This document shows, piece by piece, positions 16,285 to 24,351 of a DNA stretch of 64,000 bases; the stretch's first letter is position 1; every line of letters begins with the position of its first letter. A model generated the notes under the pieces. It was not told the DNA's origin and ran no database searches. It saw nothing but the letters and a program-made list of their open reading frames with translations. The DNA is from Phycisphaerae bacterium. Its GTDB lineage: Bacteria; Planctomycetota; Phycisphaerae; Sedimentisphaerales; Anaerobacaceae. The position numbers were made by a program, and so were the translations under genes. The stretch covers positions 1 to 64,000 of the forward strand of contig JAUWAY010000002.1 of the NCBI GenBank assembly GCA_030601845.1. The letters run 5' to 3'.

Positions 16285-17265
16285 GTGAACAGCAAAACAA
16301 ATGTAAATGTTCAAATGTTAGCGGCCGTTCTGATTGTTTTGTTAAGTGTGGTCCTTGTGGCTGAAAATTCAGCGGTGGCGAAGGATACGGCTGTAATCGA
16401 TAATCTAGGGGCAAGACATAATCCGGACCGTTTCAAAAACGAAATAGATTTAATTGAAAAGGCAAAAGACAGGGAAACAAAAATAAAGCTTTTGCGTGAG
16501 ATGCTGGGGAGTGTGCCAAAACATCCGGACAATATCATGCTTGAGCATCGTTTGGCTGTTCAGATTGCCGGTGTGACCGACCCTCAGACACATCAATACA
16601 TTGGAACCGATGACGCAAGGCGAATTTATGAAAGAATTGTGAAGGATTATAACCACATGGATTATTATAGTCAGGATATGCCCAATTATCTTTATTCGTC
16701 ACAGATGCTTGATTCGACACAGATGCTTGTGCCAATATGTGCCAGTGCGGCTGGTGTTTACCAAAAAGACCCGGAGGCAGCCCGGAAGTATTTTTACATG
16801 GCAATGGAATGTCTTAACCAAACGTACCAGAGGCGCAAAAAAGATTGGCAAAGCGCTGAAGCTCCCAAGAAGCCCTTGGAGGACAGCCCTTTCAGTGGGT
16901 CAATTGAAATCTCAAAGTGGGAATCCAGAATGTATATGTGGCAGAAACGTAAGGATCACGCTGCACTGGGAGATGTGCTGCATAAATTTGAATTACGGCT
17001 GATGAAAGAGGCTGTCAAGGCGCACTTGTTAAGCTATTTGTCGAAGGATGGTGTGTATGATGTAGATTATCCTTCTTTTCATCAGGATGAGATTCTGAAA
17101 GCAATGATGAAAATTAAAAAGGATAATCAGAGTAAGATTCTGAAAGCGGCGATGAAAATTAAAATGGATTTTCCGAATACGCCTATAGCAGATTATGCAT
17201 CGGAATATGCTGATATTATTTGCATCGTGCTTGATAGAGCGCGATTGAGAACTAAGCAAAAATGA
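16285..17265 (+). CDS. Secreted protein of unknown function
   Basis: A 326-residue protein starting at a GTG preceded by a weak ribosome site. It has a signal peptide (residues 10-33) and a helical body with repeated Lys/Met-rich segments near the C-terminus ('ILKAMMKIKKDNQSKILKAAMKIKMDF', an internal duplication of about 13 residues). Helix spacing suggests TPR-like repeats, but I see no clean motif. It is in the operon between the anti-sigma fusion and its paralogues. Function not recognised. Confidence 0.6.
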   Translation: MNSKTNVNVQMLAAVLIVLLSVVLVAENSAVAKDTAVIDNLGARHNPDRFKNEIDLIEKAKDRETKIKLLREMLGSVPKHPDNIMLEHRLAVQIAGVTDPQTHQYIGTDDARRIYERIVKDYNHMDYYSQDMPNYLYSSQMLDSTQMLVPICASAAGVYQKDPEAARKYFYMAMECLNQTYQRRKKDWQSAEAPKKPLEDSPFSGSIEISKWESRMYMWQKRKDHAALGDVLHKFELRLMKEAVKAHLLSYLSKDGVYDVDYPSFHQDEILKAMMKIKKDNQSKILKAAMKIKMDFPNTPIADYASEYADIICIVLDRARLRTKQK

Positions 17266-17338
17266 ATGGTCCAGCCTGGAAGCGATATGGACTGGAAGAA
17301 AACGAAAATTGTGTGAGTTTTTTAAAGGAGAATGAATT

Positions 17339-18520
17339 ATGAACAGCAAAAGAATCAAACTAATTGTGATTGTGTTGCTTGTCAGCACCGCAATCGTCCA
17401 GGCCAGGATTAAGCTGGTGGCGCTGCCTGAGCGGGCGGCGACGGTGATTCGCCTGGACAACCCGCAGTGGACACTGATTGAGGAAGAGCGTGTCCTTACA
17501 CTGCAGCAAGGGCTCAACAAGGTGGACTTTTCCTGGAAGGGCGTCAGCATCGATGCCGACTCGATTCGCCTAAGAGTCCTCGACCATCCGGATAAGGTAA
17601 CTTTGCTGAATGTGAGCTACCCGCCCGATGAGGCGGCCCTTGTCTGGGAAATCAGCAGCGACAAGGACTACGCCGAGACGGTGCGAATCAGCTATCTCTT
17701 GCGTAATATCGACCGGCTGATTACTTACAAGGCCCTCGCCGACAAGGCCGAAACCGCCGTCGATTTGACCAGCTTCCTGGTCCTGCGCAATTTCTCAGGT
17801 GAGGATTTCGAGCGGGCAAGGGTGCTGCTGGATTACGGCGAGGCCTTTGAGCAGGGAATCGACCACGAGGAGACCAAGCAGATGCTGTTTCTAAAGGTCC
17901 CGAAGGTGCCTATTACAAAAGTGTGGACATTCGACGCCGCCAAGCTCCCGTGGGACCCGGAACAGCTGGAAAACAAAAATGTCGGCATCCCCGTGAGCTA
18001 CGAAATTGTAAACGACTCCGAAAGTGGCCTGGGTGAATTTGCACTCTGGGGCGGCAAAGCGCGAATCTTCCAGGACGATGGCCACGAAAGCACCATCTTC
18101 CTCGGTGAGGACGTAACGGCACTGGTGCCGGTCGGCGAAAAAATGGAGCTTTACATCGGCGATAGCCGCGACATCGTCGTTACGCAGCGAAAAATGTATG
18201 AGCGGCAAATCAACAAGCGATACAACAAAAGAAATCAGCTTGTTCTCTATGATACTGATGAGCAAATCACTGCAAAGATTGAGAATTTCAAGGACAGCCC
18301 TGCCGTGCTGACAATGATTCAGCACATTCCCGGCCAGTGGGAGATGAAAGAGTGCAATATGGAGTATGAAAAAAAGGACGCGTCTACCCTTGAGTTCGAG
18401 ATTAAATTGCCTGCCCGCAGCGAGGCCGGCCCGGCCACGGAGGAGCTGAAGATGCACTACCACCGCCGAAATGTCAGGCCGGGAGTAAGACCGCAAATAA
18501 GTCCGCAATTTAGAAGATAA
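17339..18520 (+). CDS. Secreted DUF4139-like protein
   Basis: A 393-residue protein with a signal peptide (residues 6-21). It shares with the genes at 14422 and 18557 the opening 'LVALPERAATVIRL' pattern, the 'LQQGLNKVDFSW' motif and a C-terminal beta domain, but lacks the 'GLSWRAFYMG' centre, so it is the most divergent of the three. A well-placed AAAGGAG precedes the ATG. The tail is Pro/Arg-rich. The family is known only as an outer-surface or periplasmic beta protein; no enzymatic activity can be stated. Confidence 0.65.
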   Translation: MNSKRIKLIVIVLLVSTAIVQARIKLVALPERAATVIRLDNPQWTLIEEERVLTLQQGLNKVDFSWKGVSIDADSIRLRVLDHPDKVTLLNVSYPPDEAALVWEISSDKDYAETVRISYLLRNIDRLITYKALADKAETAVDLTSFLVLRNFSGEDFERARVLLDYGEAFEQGIDHEETKQMLFLKVPKVPITKVWTFDAAKLPWDPEQLENKNVGIPVSYEIVNDSESGLGEFALWGGKARIFQDDGHESTIFLGEDVTALVPVGEKMELYIGDSRDIVVTQRKMYERQINKRYNKRNQLVLYDTDEQITAKIENFKDSPAVLTMIQHIPGQWEMKECNMEYEKKDASTLEFEIKLPARSEAGPATEELKMHYHRRNVRPGVRPQISPQFRR

Positions 18521-18556
18521 TAAACTTGAACCTGTCAAACTATAAGGAGCAGCAAA

Positions 18557-19891
18557 ATGAAACGCACAATGTTGATATTACTGATAATCGTTGCAATGAC
18601 CGGTGTCAGCCGGGCCAAGGTTGATTTGGTTACGCTTCCGACGCGGGATACGGTGCAGCTGACAATTTATAACTCTGCGGATATGACGTTAGTGCGTGAG
18701 AGCAGGGCCCTTACGCTAAAAGACGGCAGAAATAAATTGCAGTTCTCCTGGGCAAATACGCTCATCGACCCGACCAGCTTAGAGATGCTGCCTAAAGCGG
18801 CCGCAGACAAAATTGACATCGCCGATCTGTCTTTCCCGCCGAGAGTAAGAAACCTGGGTCTGTGGAACATCGAAAGCCGTGTGAGCGGCAAGGTGCCGGT
18901 AGAGATTACGTATCTGACCAGCGGCCTGTCCTGGCGGGCATTTTATATGGGAACGCTCACCGAAAATGAAGAGACGATGCGCCTAAAGGGCTATGTCCGG
19001 GTAACAAATAGAAGCGGCGAAGACTACGAAAACGCCCAGACTCGACTTATCGTCGGCAGAGTCCACATCCTCGACCGGATAGCTGACCTTGCCCGCCGGC
19101 AGTATCCCTACGGCCGACCAGGCGAAATAGTGCCGATGATAATGGATGAAAGGCGACTCGGCCTGCCAGCCAAAAGAGCGATGGTGACTGCGGAAATGAT
19201 GGCCGCTGGCATACCTACCGCGCCAAAGGAAATCAAAAAGGAAGGCATCAGCGAGTATTTTCTCTATACAATTGAGGGTAAAGAAACTATTCCTACCGGC
19301 TGGTCGAAACGGCTGCTCAGCTTTGACGTTGACGAAGTGGCGGTCGTGAATCTGTATAAATACGAAGAGCAAAGGTACGGCCGCAGCGTTGTCCGCTTTC
19401 TTAGCTTCAAAAACGATGAGGAGCACAACCTCGGCGATACGCCCATCCCCGGCGGAATGCTCAAAGTTTACAGAGGTGTCGGCACTCAGGGACACTTATC
19501 TTACACCGGCCAATCTTCCTTCAAGTATGTCCCCGTGGATGAGGATGTTGAGCTTAACCTCGGTGCCGTTGCAAACGTTGTTGTCGAGCCGACGCTTATG
19601 GACTTTAGTACCGACAACTACAGGTTCGATAATCGCGGCGACATTTCCGGCTGGGACGAAATCCGCAAATTCAAAATCGAAGTCAAAAATACCCGCGATA
19701 TTGCCGTCAAGGTTGAAATCCGCCGCAACTTCAATACTTCTTATTGGGAGTTGGAAAAAAGCGGCGATTTTGATGAGCTTGAGGAGGTGGACAAAGATAC
19801 CGTCAAATTCACGCTAATGCTAAAGCCGAGATCTGCGAAAGAGTTTGAGTACACCCTGACGACCTATCACGGCGTCAGGCAGGACGACTAG
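18557..19891 (+). CDS. Secreted DUF4139-like protein, close paralogue of the anti-sigma fusion's outer domain
   Basis: A 444-residue protein with a signal peptide (residues 1-20). Over its whole mature length it parallels residues 170-610 of the 14422 product: 'NSADMTLVRESRALTLKDGRNKLQF', 'TSGLSWRAFYMGTL', 'ISEYFLYTIEGKETIP', 'DNYRFDNRGDISGWDEIRKF' and the shared end 'TYHGVRQ'. The free secreted form and the membrane-tethered anti-sigma form of one domain in one operon suggest that the two may compete for or assemble with the same signal. It is the last gene before the terminator at 19948. Confidence 0.7.
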   Translation: MKRTMLILLIIVAMTGVSRAKVDLVTLPTRDTVQLTIYNSADMTLVRESRALTLKDGRNKLQFSWANTLIDPTSLEMLPKAAADKIDIADLSFPPRVRNLGLWNIESRVSGKVPVEITYLTSGLSWRAFYMGTLTENEETMRLKGYVRVTNRSGEDYENAQTRLIVGRVHILDRIADLARRQYPYGRPGEIVPMIMDERRLGLPAKRAMVTAEMMAAGIPTAPKEIKKEGISEYFLYTIEGKETIPTGWSKRLLSFDVDEVAVVNLYKYEEQRYGRSVVRFLSFKNDEEHNLGDTPIPGGMLKVYRGVGTQGHLSYTGQSSFKYVPVDEDVELNLGAVANVVVEPTLMDFSTDNYRFDNRGDISGWDEIRKFKIEVKNTRDIAVKVEIRRNFNTSYWELEKSGDFDELEEVDKDTVKFTLMLKPRSAKEFEYTLTTYHGVRQDD

Positions 19892-19947
19892 ACCAAAGCC
19901 TCGCGCCGGTAGTAAGCATTAGCAGAGAGCAAAACCCTATTGAATAA

Positions 19948-19980
19948 AAAGGGCTGCAAGTCTAATACTCACAGCCCTTT
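19948..19980. terminator. Bidirectional terminator
   Basis: aaagggctg (19948-19956) pairs with cagcccttt (19972-19980), with an A-run before and T residues after. It can end the DUF4139 operon from the left and the minus-strand remnant ending at 20019 from the right. A sequence-related hairpin lies at 24290-24319, after the PKD protein gene. Confidence 0.75.
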
Positions 19981-20018
19981 AATTCATTTAACAACTTAAA
20001 AAATACTATTAGCCTGCT

Positions 20019-20243
20019 CTAACGCCTCCAATGCCAATCAATTATCTTAATGCTATCGTTGCCATAGAAGTATTGCCCGCTGGTAAAGACACCTGTAACC
20101 GTAACGGTCCCATCAATCGGCCCGGCAACACAGAAAGCACGGTCAAAACCCGCCTCAATCTCAACTAAACCGTCTTCATTGACAAAGACATCGTGCAGGT
20201 GGGAAAAAACGAAATTGCTTAATACGTTTGACAGATTGAGAAG
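20019..20243 (-). pseudogene. C-terminal fragment of a secreted protein gene
   Basis: An open frame without any start codon encodes about 75 residues with a beta-rich, extracellular look: 'DVFVNEDGLVEIEAGFDRAF', 'GTVTVTGVFTSGQYFYG', then 'NDSIKIIDWHWRR' and stop at 20019. It is in the same frame as, and begins right behind, the stop codon of the nuclease gene ending at 20247. It ends shortly before the terminator at 19948. I read it as the orphan 3' end of a surface-protein gene, possibly the same gene whose 5' part is at 23147-23359. Confidence 0.55.
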
Positions 20244-20246
20244 CTT

Positions 20247-20966
20247 CTACGCTCCTGTTGTAAGTTTCACTAACATTTCTAATTTCTGACAATCTCTGCA
20301 CCCATCAAACCCCTCAGGCGGGCTTGTTATATCAGCTAATTCTCTGACTTTCTTTAACAACGGCATAACCATTTCTTTTGGCTTTAGCTCAAGCTCTAAT
20401 AAATGAGCCCTGAAAGGCATATGAAAGCCTTTCTCCAATAGAACTAAATCCAAACTCTCGGATGTTACGTTTGTCTGCGGTTCATAATAGGCTAATCCGA
20501 TGCCAGTAACGGGTTTTAAACCGCATTTCTCGGCAATCAAAGCATAACCGTTCAACTGAACCTTGTAAACCGGCATCAGAGCATCCTGGCCGGCAGTAAA
20601 CCTTGATGTTTTGTAATCGACTATAAAATATGAACCATCCTTCTTTTGAAAAATGTCATCGACAATTCCTGTTAACTGTACATGTGTCTCTTCGTCAGTG
20701 AAATTAAACTGACCACGCGGAGGTGCCTTTACCGGTCTGCTAAATTCGCCAAAGTTTTTGAACCATCTGGGAAGAACACCATCCCGCTCATGGTGCGACC
20801 AGGTGATCTTTTTGGTATATGAATCTATACTCGAAAAAATACCCGGAAATATCTGGAACGGCAGATCACACTTTAATTTTATCCACGCACAGCGTGGACA
20901 GGAATCAGGCATTGAAAACAAATGTCCTAATGTCTTAGCTGATATACGGATTAACGTCCTATCCAT
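20247..20966 (-). CDS. PD-(D/E)XK nuclease domain protein
   Basis: A 239-residue protein. The nuclease core is visible as 'LTGIVDDIF' (D103/D104) followed by 'YFIVDYKTS' (D117-x-K119). Two Cys pairs frame the protein, 'SCPRC' at residues 22-26 and 'GCRDC' near 223-227, an arrangement that can hold a metal or iron-sulfur cluster as in Cas4/AddB-type enzymes. It is probably a DNA nuclease of the PDDEXK_1 superfamily. It lies 180 nt downstream of a GmrSD-like gene; the two together suggest a small defence island. No cas genes are present in the window. Confidence 0.7.
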   Translation of the reverse strand: MDRTLIRISAKTLGHLFSMPDSCPRCAWIKLKCDLPFQIFPGIFSSIDSYTKKITWSHHERDGVLPRWFKNFGEFSRPVKAPPRGQFNFTDEETHVQLTGIVDDIFQKKDGSYFIVDYKTSRFTAGQDALMPVYKVQLNGYALIAEKCGLKPVTGIGLAYYEPQTNVTSESLDLVLLEKGFHMPFRAHLLELELKPKEMVMPLLKKVRELADITSPPEGFDGCRDCQKLEMLVKLTTGA

Positions 20967-21150
20967 TTGCTATAAGCCCCCAAAAATCCAAGAACAGGGT
21001 ATAGTTTTCTAATTATGTTTGCCCCTGTAATGTTCAACCCGGTTGGTTTATCAGTGAAACGGAGGCATTTTCGTCTACGCATAAACCTGTACCTTTGTTA
21101 AAAAACATTACCATAATTTCGGCTATCTTTTAACGGGTAGCAGCATAATT

Positions 21151-23046
21151 TTACTGACCATCACTTTCGTCATCGTCTACAATCTCGTCCTGAATCTCTT
21201 CTGGACTCGTTGCGGACTCTGGAGCCAGCCACCGTTCAAGCAGCCACTTAACTATTTTATTTCGCCGGTCAATTAGTTCTTTTTCTGTCCAGTCGTCGTA
21301 TTCGCAAAGTTTACGCTCCATATTTGATTGGCCGATTGCATAGCAAGGTGAACTTGAACCCGCCTCACCTTTCTTTTTAGGAAATGGCTTGTTGCTATAA
21401 GAGCTATTATCAGAAGTGAGGCACAAGTTGCTGAAATCATGTGTGAACTTCTTTCGCAATTGAGGTGTAAATCGTTCGGTCCAATATCCTTCTGTCGGTG
21501 TTTGTGGCAAAACATGTTCTATCGTTTCCATCCTTTTATCTGATTCAAGTTGTGACCAAGGAATCCTCACACCTCTACCTTGAGCAAGATGTTCTTCGTA
21601 TTCGTAAAGAAAGTATTTTATCCCCCCCCAATGATACCAATCATTTTCTGTGTCGTTCAACTGAGCTTCATTAGCAAATCTTTTCTGGGGGCTATAGTAG
21701 TTAATAAGAGAAGCCACCCTGTCCAAAGAGTTTTCGAAAGTTTTTTTGTTATTGTAGAATTCATTGGCAATTTGATAAAGAGTTGAACGTCCAGCATTAG
21801 CGCGACGTTTCAGGAATCTGTATATCCGGAATGAGTAGTTCTCGCAAAGTTTTAAGGTCCGCAGATATGCCCCAGCGTCACTTGGCTTTCGAAAGCGGAT
21901 TGCCATTAGCAACGGTATAAATGGTGCCATGACATTTAACCTGCAGAGTTTTTGACTGAATCGTACAATATCACTTTTTGTTTGATCAAAATGATATGAA
22001 TTGAAAGCATCGTTTTGCTCTGGGCAAAAAATGTCGCAATATAGTTTTACGGAATCTTTCAGTGTTCTTATATACTGTTTAAGTTCATCAAGGAGCTGTT
22101 CGTGTTGATCAATATAATTTCTTAGATGAAATTTGGCCTTTATCGATTTACTACCCTTCCAGTTTTTCAGGTTATAATCATAGGCCATAATCCAATGCAT
22201 GCGAAGTAACCGATCCTCATCATAAGTTGAGGATAAACCACAACTCATGAGAGTTTGAAAGACATGGGACCACGTATCATTGATTTGCTCTGCAAGGTTG
22301 TGTTCCTCGCTAAGCTTTAGCTTTGTAGTAAGATAGAGGAGGTAGTTTTTGACTTTCTCCAAATTGGTTATTTGTAAACCGCGATCATTCATGACCTCAA
22401 AAATAACTCCCACATCCGAAGCATCATCGACGGTATAAACTGTAAAAGCAAGTCGCTGGCAAATTTTAGCCCTAAAGCAATCAAGCCAATTACTATAATC
22501 TTCCTTAAGTTCTAACTGCTTTTCCTCGAAGTAATCAGCAAATTGTTGTTTTGCATCCGATATGTTTTGCTGCGCACGTACAGCGGGACCGATGATATTT
22601 ACACCACGTAAGCAATCTTCAAAGAACTGGTGACAATCTCCATTCAAGGTCAATTTGGATAGCGATTGATCGTTTCGGTCAGTTATAAAGATATATCGAT
22701 CAGTAAGTCCGTCTGCCAATTTTGTGTCATCTAATTTCTTGAGCTCTCTTCTGATCGCATCAAGCAGAAGCACTATCGTTGTGAGTCGCTGCTGACCATC
22801 GACGATGTCATACTGTTCAAATAATTGCCCACATTCGTTCTCAATTCGTTTGTCTTCAACGTTGTGTAAGACAAGGGTGCCCGTGTAATGGTGTTTGCTC
22901 TCTGGTAGGTATTCCAAATCCTCAAGCAATTCGTTTCTCTGATGATTTTCCCAAGAATAACCACGCTGATAATCTGGAACCCGAAATAAGCAATCTGCAA
23001 AAATTGTATCTGGCGTTAAAAGTTCAGTAGTCAATTTTGATTTCAT
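21151..23046 (-). CDS. DUF262/DUF1524 protein, GmrSD-like type IV restriction enzyme
   Basis: A 631-residue protein. The N-terminal DUF262 (GmrS-like, ParB/DndB-related NTPase) domain shows 'VPDYQRGYSW' (23-32) and the signature D83-GQQR. The C-terminal DUF1524 (GmrD-like HNH nuclease) domain shows 'IEHVLPQTP' with H511 and the downstream 'LCLTSDNSSYSNKPF' with its Asn residues. Fused GmrSD proteins cut DNA with modified cytosines (known for GmrSD), and a role against phage is inferred. Start and ribosome site (AAAGGAG) are clear. It is intact. Confidence 0.88.
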   Translation of the reverse strand: MKSKLTTELLTPDTIFADCLFRVPDYQRGYSWENHQRNELLEDLEYLPESKHHYTGTLVLHNVEDKRIENECGQLFEQYDIVDGQQRLTTIVLLLDAIRRELKKLDDTKLADGLTDRYIFITDRNDQSLSKLTLNGDCHQFFEDCLRGVNIIGPAVRAQQNISDAKQQFADYFEEKQLELKEDYSNWLDCFRAKICQRLAFTVYTVDDASDVGVIFEVMNDRGLQITNLEKVKNYLLYLTTKLKLSEEHNLAEQINDTWSHVFQTLMSCGLSSTYDEDRLLRMHWIMAYDYNLKNWKGSKSIKAKFHLRNYIDQHEQLLDELKQYIRTLKDSVKLYCDIFCPEQNDAFNSYHFDQTKSDIVRFSQKLCRLNVMAPFIPLLMAIRFRKPSDAGAYLRTLKLCENYSFRIYRFLKRRANAGRSTLYQIANEFYNNKKTFENSLDRVASLINYYSPQKRFANEAQLNDTENDWYHWGGIKYFLYEYEEHLAQGRGVRIPWSQLESDKRMETIEHVLPQTPTEGYWTERFTPQLRKKFTHDFSNLCLTSDNSSYSNKPFPKKKGEAGSSSPCYAIGQSNMERKLCEYDDWTEKELIDRRNKIVKWLLERWLAPESATSPEEIQDEIVDDDESDGQ

Positions 23047-23146
23047 TGTTGCGCTCCTTTCAGGCCTAAGTTTAACAGTATTTGGGCTCCCACGCCATCC
23101 TTTTCATTCAGCAGAGCTAACAGCAAATGCTGAGTGCTCTCATACG

Positions 23147-23359
23147 CTATTTTTCGCTTAAACTATCATCCACATAAAAGCTTCCCCAATGGGAAAGGTT
23201 ATCATTGCCGAAAGGACCGCCTCGGCACACCGAGTTCCCGCTAAACGCGCAGTTCATCAGCGTCGAACTGCTATTGTTGCAGTAAATTCCACCACCTTCC
23301 TCTGAGTAACCGTTCATAATTGTGACCCCATCCAAAATAGAAAAGCCTTGTGATACCAC
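23147..23359 (-). pseudogene. Fragment of a right-handed beta-helix surface protein
   Basis: About 70 residues with the typical rung pattern of planctomycete parallel beta-helix proteins ('FSILDGVTIMNGYSEEGGGIY', 'NCAFSGNS'), then an unrelated tail and a stop at 23147. There is no signal peptide: the frame begins directly behind a leader that resembles the one before the PKD protein gene, so the true N-terminus is missing. It is a remnant, not a functional gene. Confidence 0.65.
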
Positions 23360-23379
23360 AATTTAAGCTTTTCGTTTCT

Positions 23380-23560
23380 AAGCTCCCTTCCTTCTTGTGT
23401 TCTTTCGCAACAAAAATGTGATTTTTCGTCCAAACCTCTGCGACGTAGGCGCACTAACCAACCGCTTTCCGGCTACGCCCTTGTCAGATTTTGCCCTCCG
23501 AGATGGCTGGTTTTTCGTGGGGGAAAAGCTGGATTGAAACTCCTCCGACTTTTCACCGCA
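23380..23560 (-). promoter_or_regulatory. Structured leader (copy A) with GTTGCGAAAGAAC hairpin
   Basis: On the minus strand this stretch shares several blocks, in order, with the leader upstream of the PKD protein gene (27845-28040): 'tcggagg', a hairpin (cgtag/ctacg here), 'aggtttgg', and the identical 13-mer GTTGCGAAAGAAC at 23398-23410, followed by an 'aaggaaggg' ribosome-site-like sequence. The 13-mer can form a small hairpin closed over a GAAA tetraloop. It looks like a 5' untranslated RNA element, now attached to a broken gene. Confidence 0.5.
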
Positions 23561-23580
23561 CTCCTCCTTGATACTAAAAA

Positions 23581-23820
23581 GACGCTGCCATTATATCGCG
23601 GAAGGAGCGAATGTCAATTAAAAACCCCCAAAAAAATGAAATTTTTTACGAAATTATCGTACTTTTTATATTTTTCTCCGTAAATCGACAAAAATCGCAG
23701 CTCCTTTCTGTAAATCCCCCTTTTAAAACCCCAAAACAGCCAAAACCGCATTTTGCCCAAAATCCCGTAGAAACCACGTGTTTTAACTCGGCCAAAATGC
23801 CTTCGTGGCTGAAATTCCTC
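23581..23820. other. A/T-rich intergenic DNA without recognised features
   Basis: This stretch is rich in A and T with C-runs; the open frames on both strands have no protein-like composition. I see no gene, RNA or clear repeat in it. Confidence 0.4.
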
Positions 23821-23935
23821 CGCGAAATCCGTGATTAAAGAATCCGTGGCCAGTTTCGAATTTTGAAATTTGTTCATTCGAATTTGTTTCGGATTTCGTG
23901 CTTCGTATTTCGGATTTTCTTCTACCCACTATCCC
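23821..23935. repeat. Degenerate short-period repeats ('aatccgtg' and 'ttcggatttcg' types)
   Basis: The stretch contains 'gaaatccgtg...aatccgtgg' (23824-23849) and then 'tttcgaattttgaaattt', 'gtttcggatttcg' and 'cgtatttcgga' (23853-23921). The second part closely resembles the arms that flank the four-helix-bundle gene at 52410. No protein is encoded. Confidence 0.6.
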
Positions 23936-23939
23936 TCCT

Positions 23940-24180
23940 CCCTCGTCCCTCGTCAATCTGCCTCTTACAACCTGATATCCTAATTCCTGGTATCCTGCGC
24001 CCTGATTTCCTGATATCCAGATATCCCAATTTCTGTCTTCTGTCCTCTGACATCGGGCATCGAGCATCGAGTATCGGGCATCGAGTATCGAGTCTTTTTC
24101 GTCCTCTGTCTTCTGACATCGGGCATCGAGTATCGGGCATCGAGTATCGAGTCTTTTTCGTCTTCTGTCCTCTTATACCA
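23940..24180. repeat. Composite tandem repeat region
   Basis: Three successive degenerate types are visible: 'tccctcg' units (about 23938-23955), 'tgatatcc/taattcc/tggtatcc' units (23972-24029), and a larger unit of about 59 bp present twice plus a partial copy (24030-24180), made of 'ttctgtcctctgacatcggg', 'catcgagtatcgggcatcg' and 'agtctttttcg'. The internal period is about 7 bp. There are no unique spacers, so it is not a CRISPR array. The open frames across it are artefacts of the repeat. Confidence 0.75.
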
Positions 24181-24228
24181 CATTTGGCTAAGATGTGCAA
24201 CAGGATGCTTGCCTCCGCTCCCTTTTAT

Positions 24229-24258
24229 CCCAATAATCAATAGTAAATAATCAATTGA
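24229..24258. repeat. 'attgattatt' repeat
   Basis: caataatcaatagtaaataatc is the complement of the tract at 44446-44478 (ttgattatt, accattgattatttactattg). It is a short dispersed repeat without coding capacity. Confidence 0.5.
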
Positions 24259-24289
24259 AAGGCCCCCACCGCACGCCAACGCTACCAAA

Positions 24290-24319
24290 AAGGGCTGCAA
24301 GCGTATGCTCACAGCCCTT
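24290..24319 (-). terminator. Terminator of the PKD protein gene
   Basis: aagggctg (24290-24297) pairs with cagccctt (24312-24319), flanked by A residues on the left that give a U-run on the minus-strand transcript. It resembles the terminator at 19948-19980. Confidence 0.7.
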
Positions 24320-24351
24320 AAGATGCTAATTCAGTCAATGTAATCCGGCGG

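Noticed and set aside
20247-20966. Cas4 as the name for the PD-(D/E)XK protein
   Set aside because: Cysteine spacing differs from Cas4 (one pair at each end) and there is no CRISPR locus in the window.
24030-24180. CRISPR-like regular repeats
   Set aside because: The units are contiguous and degenerate with no unique spacers and no cas genes nearby; it is a tandem repeat.
23980-24312. Open frames of about 90-125 codons in the repeat region
   Set aside because: Their residues are direct translations of the degenerate repeats (for example recurring 'YSMPD'), so they are artefacts.
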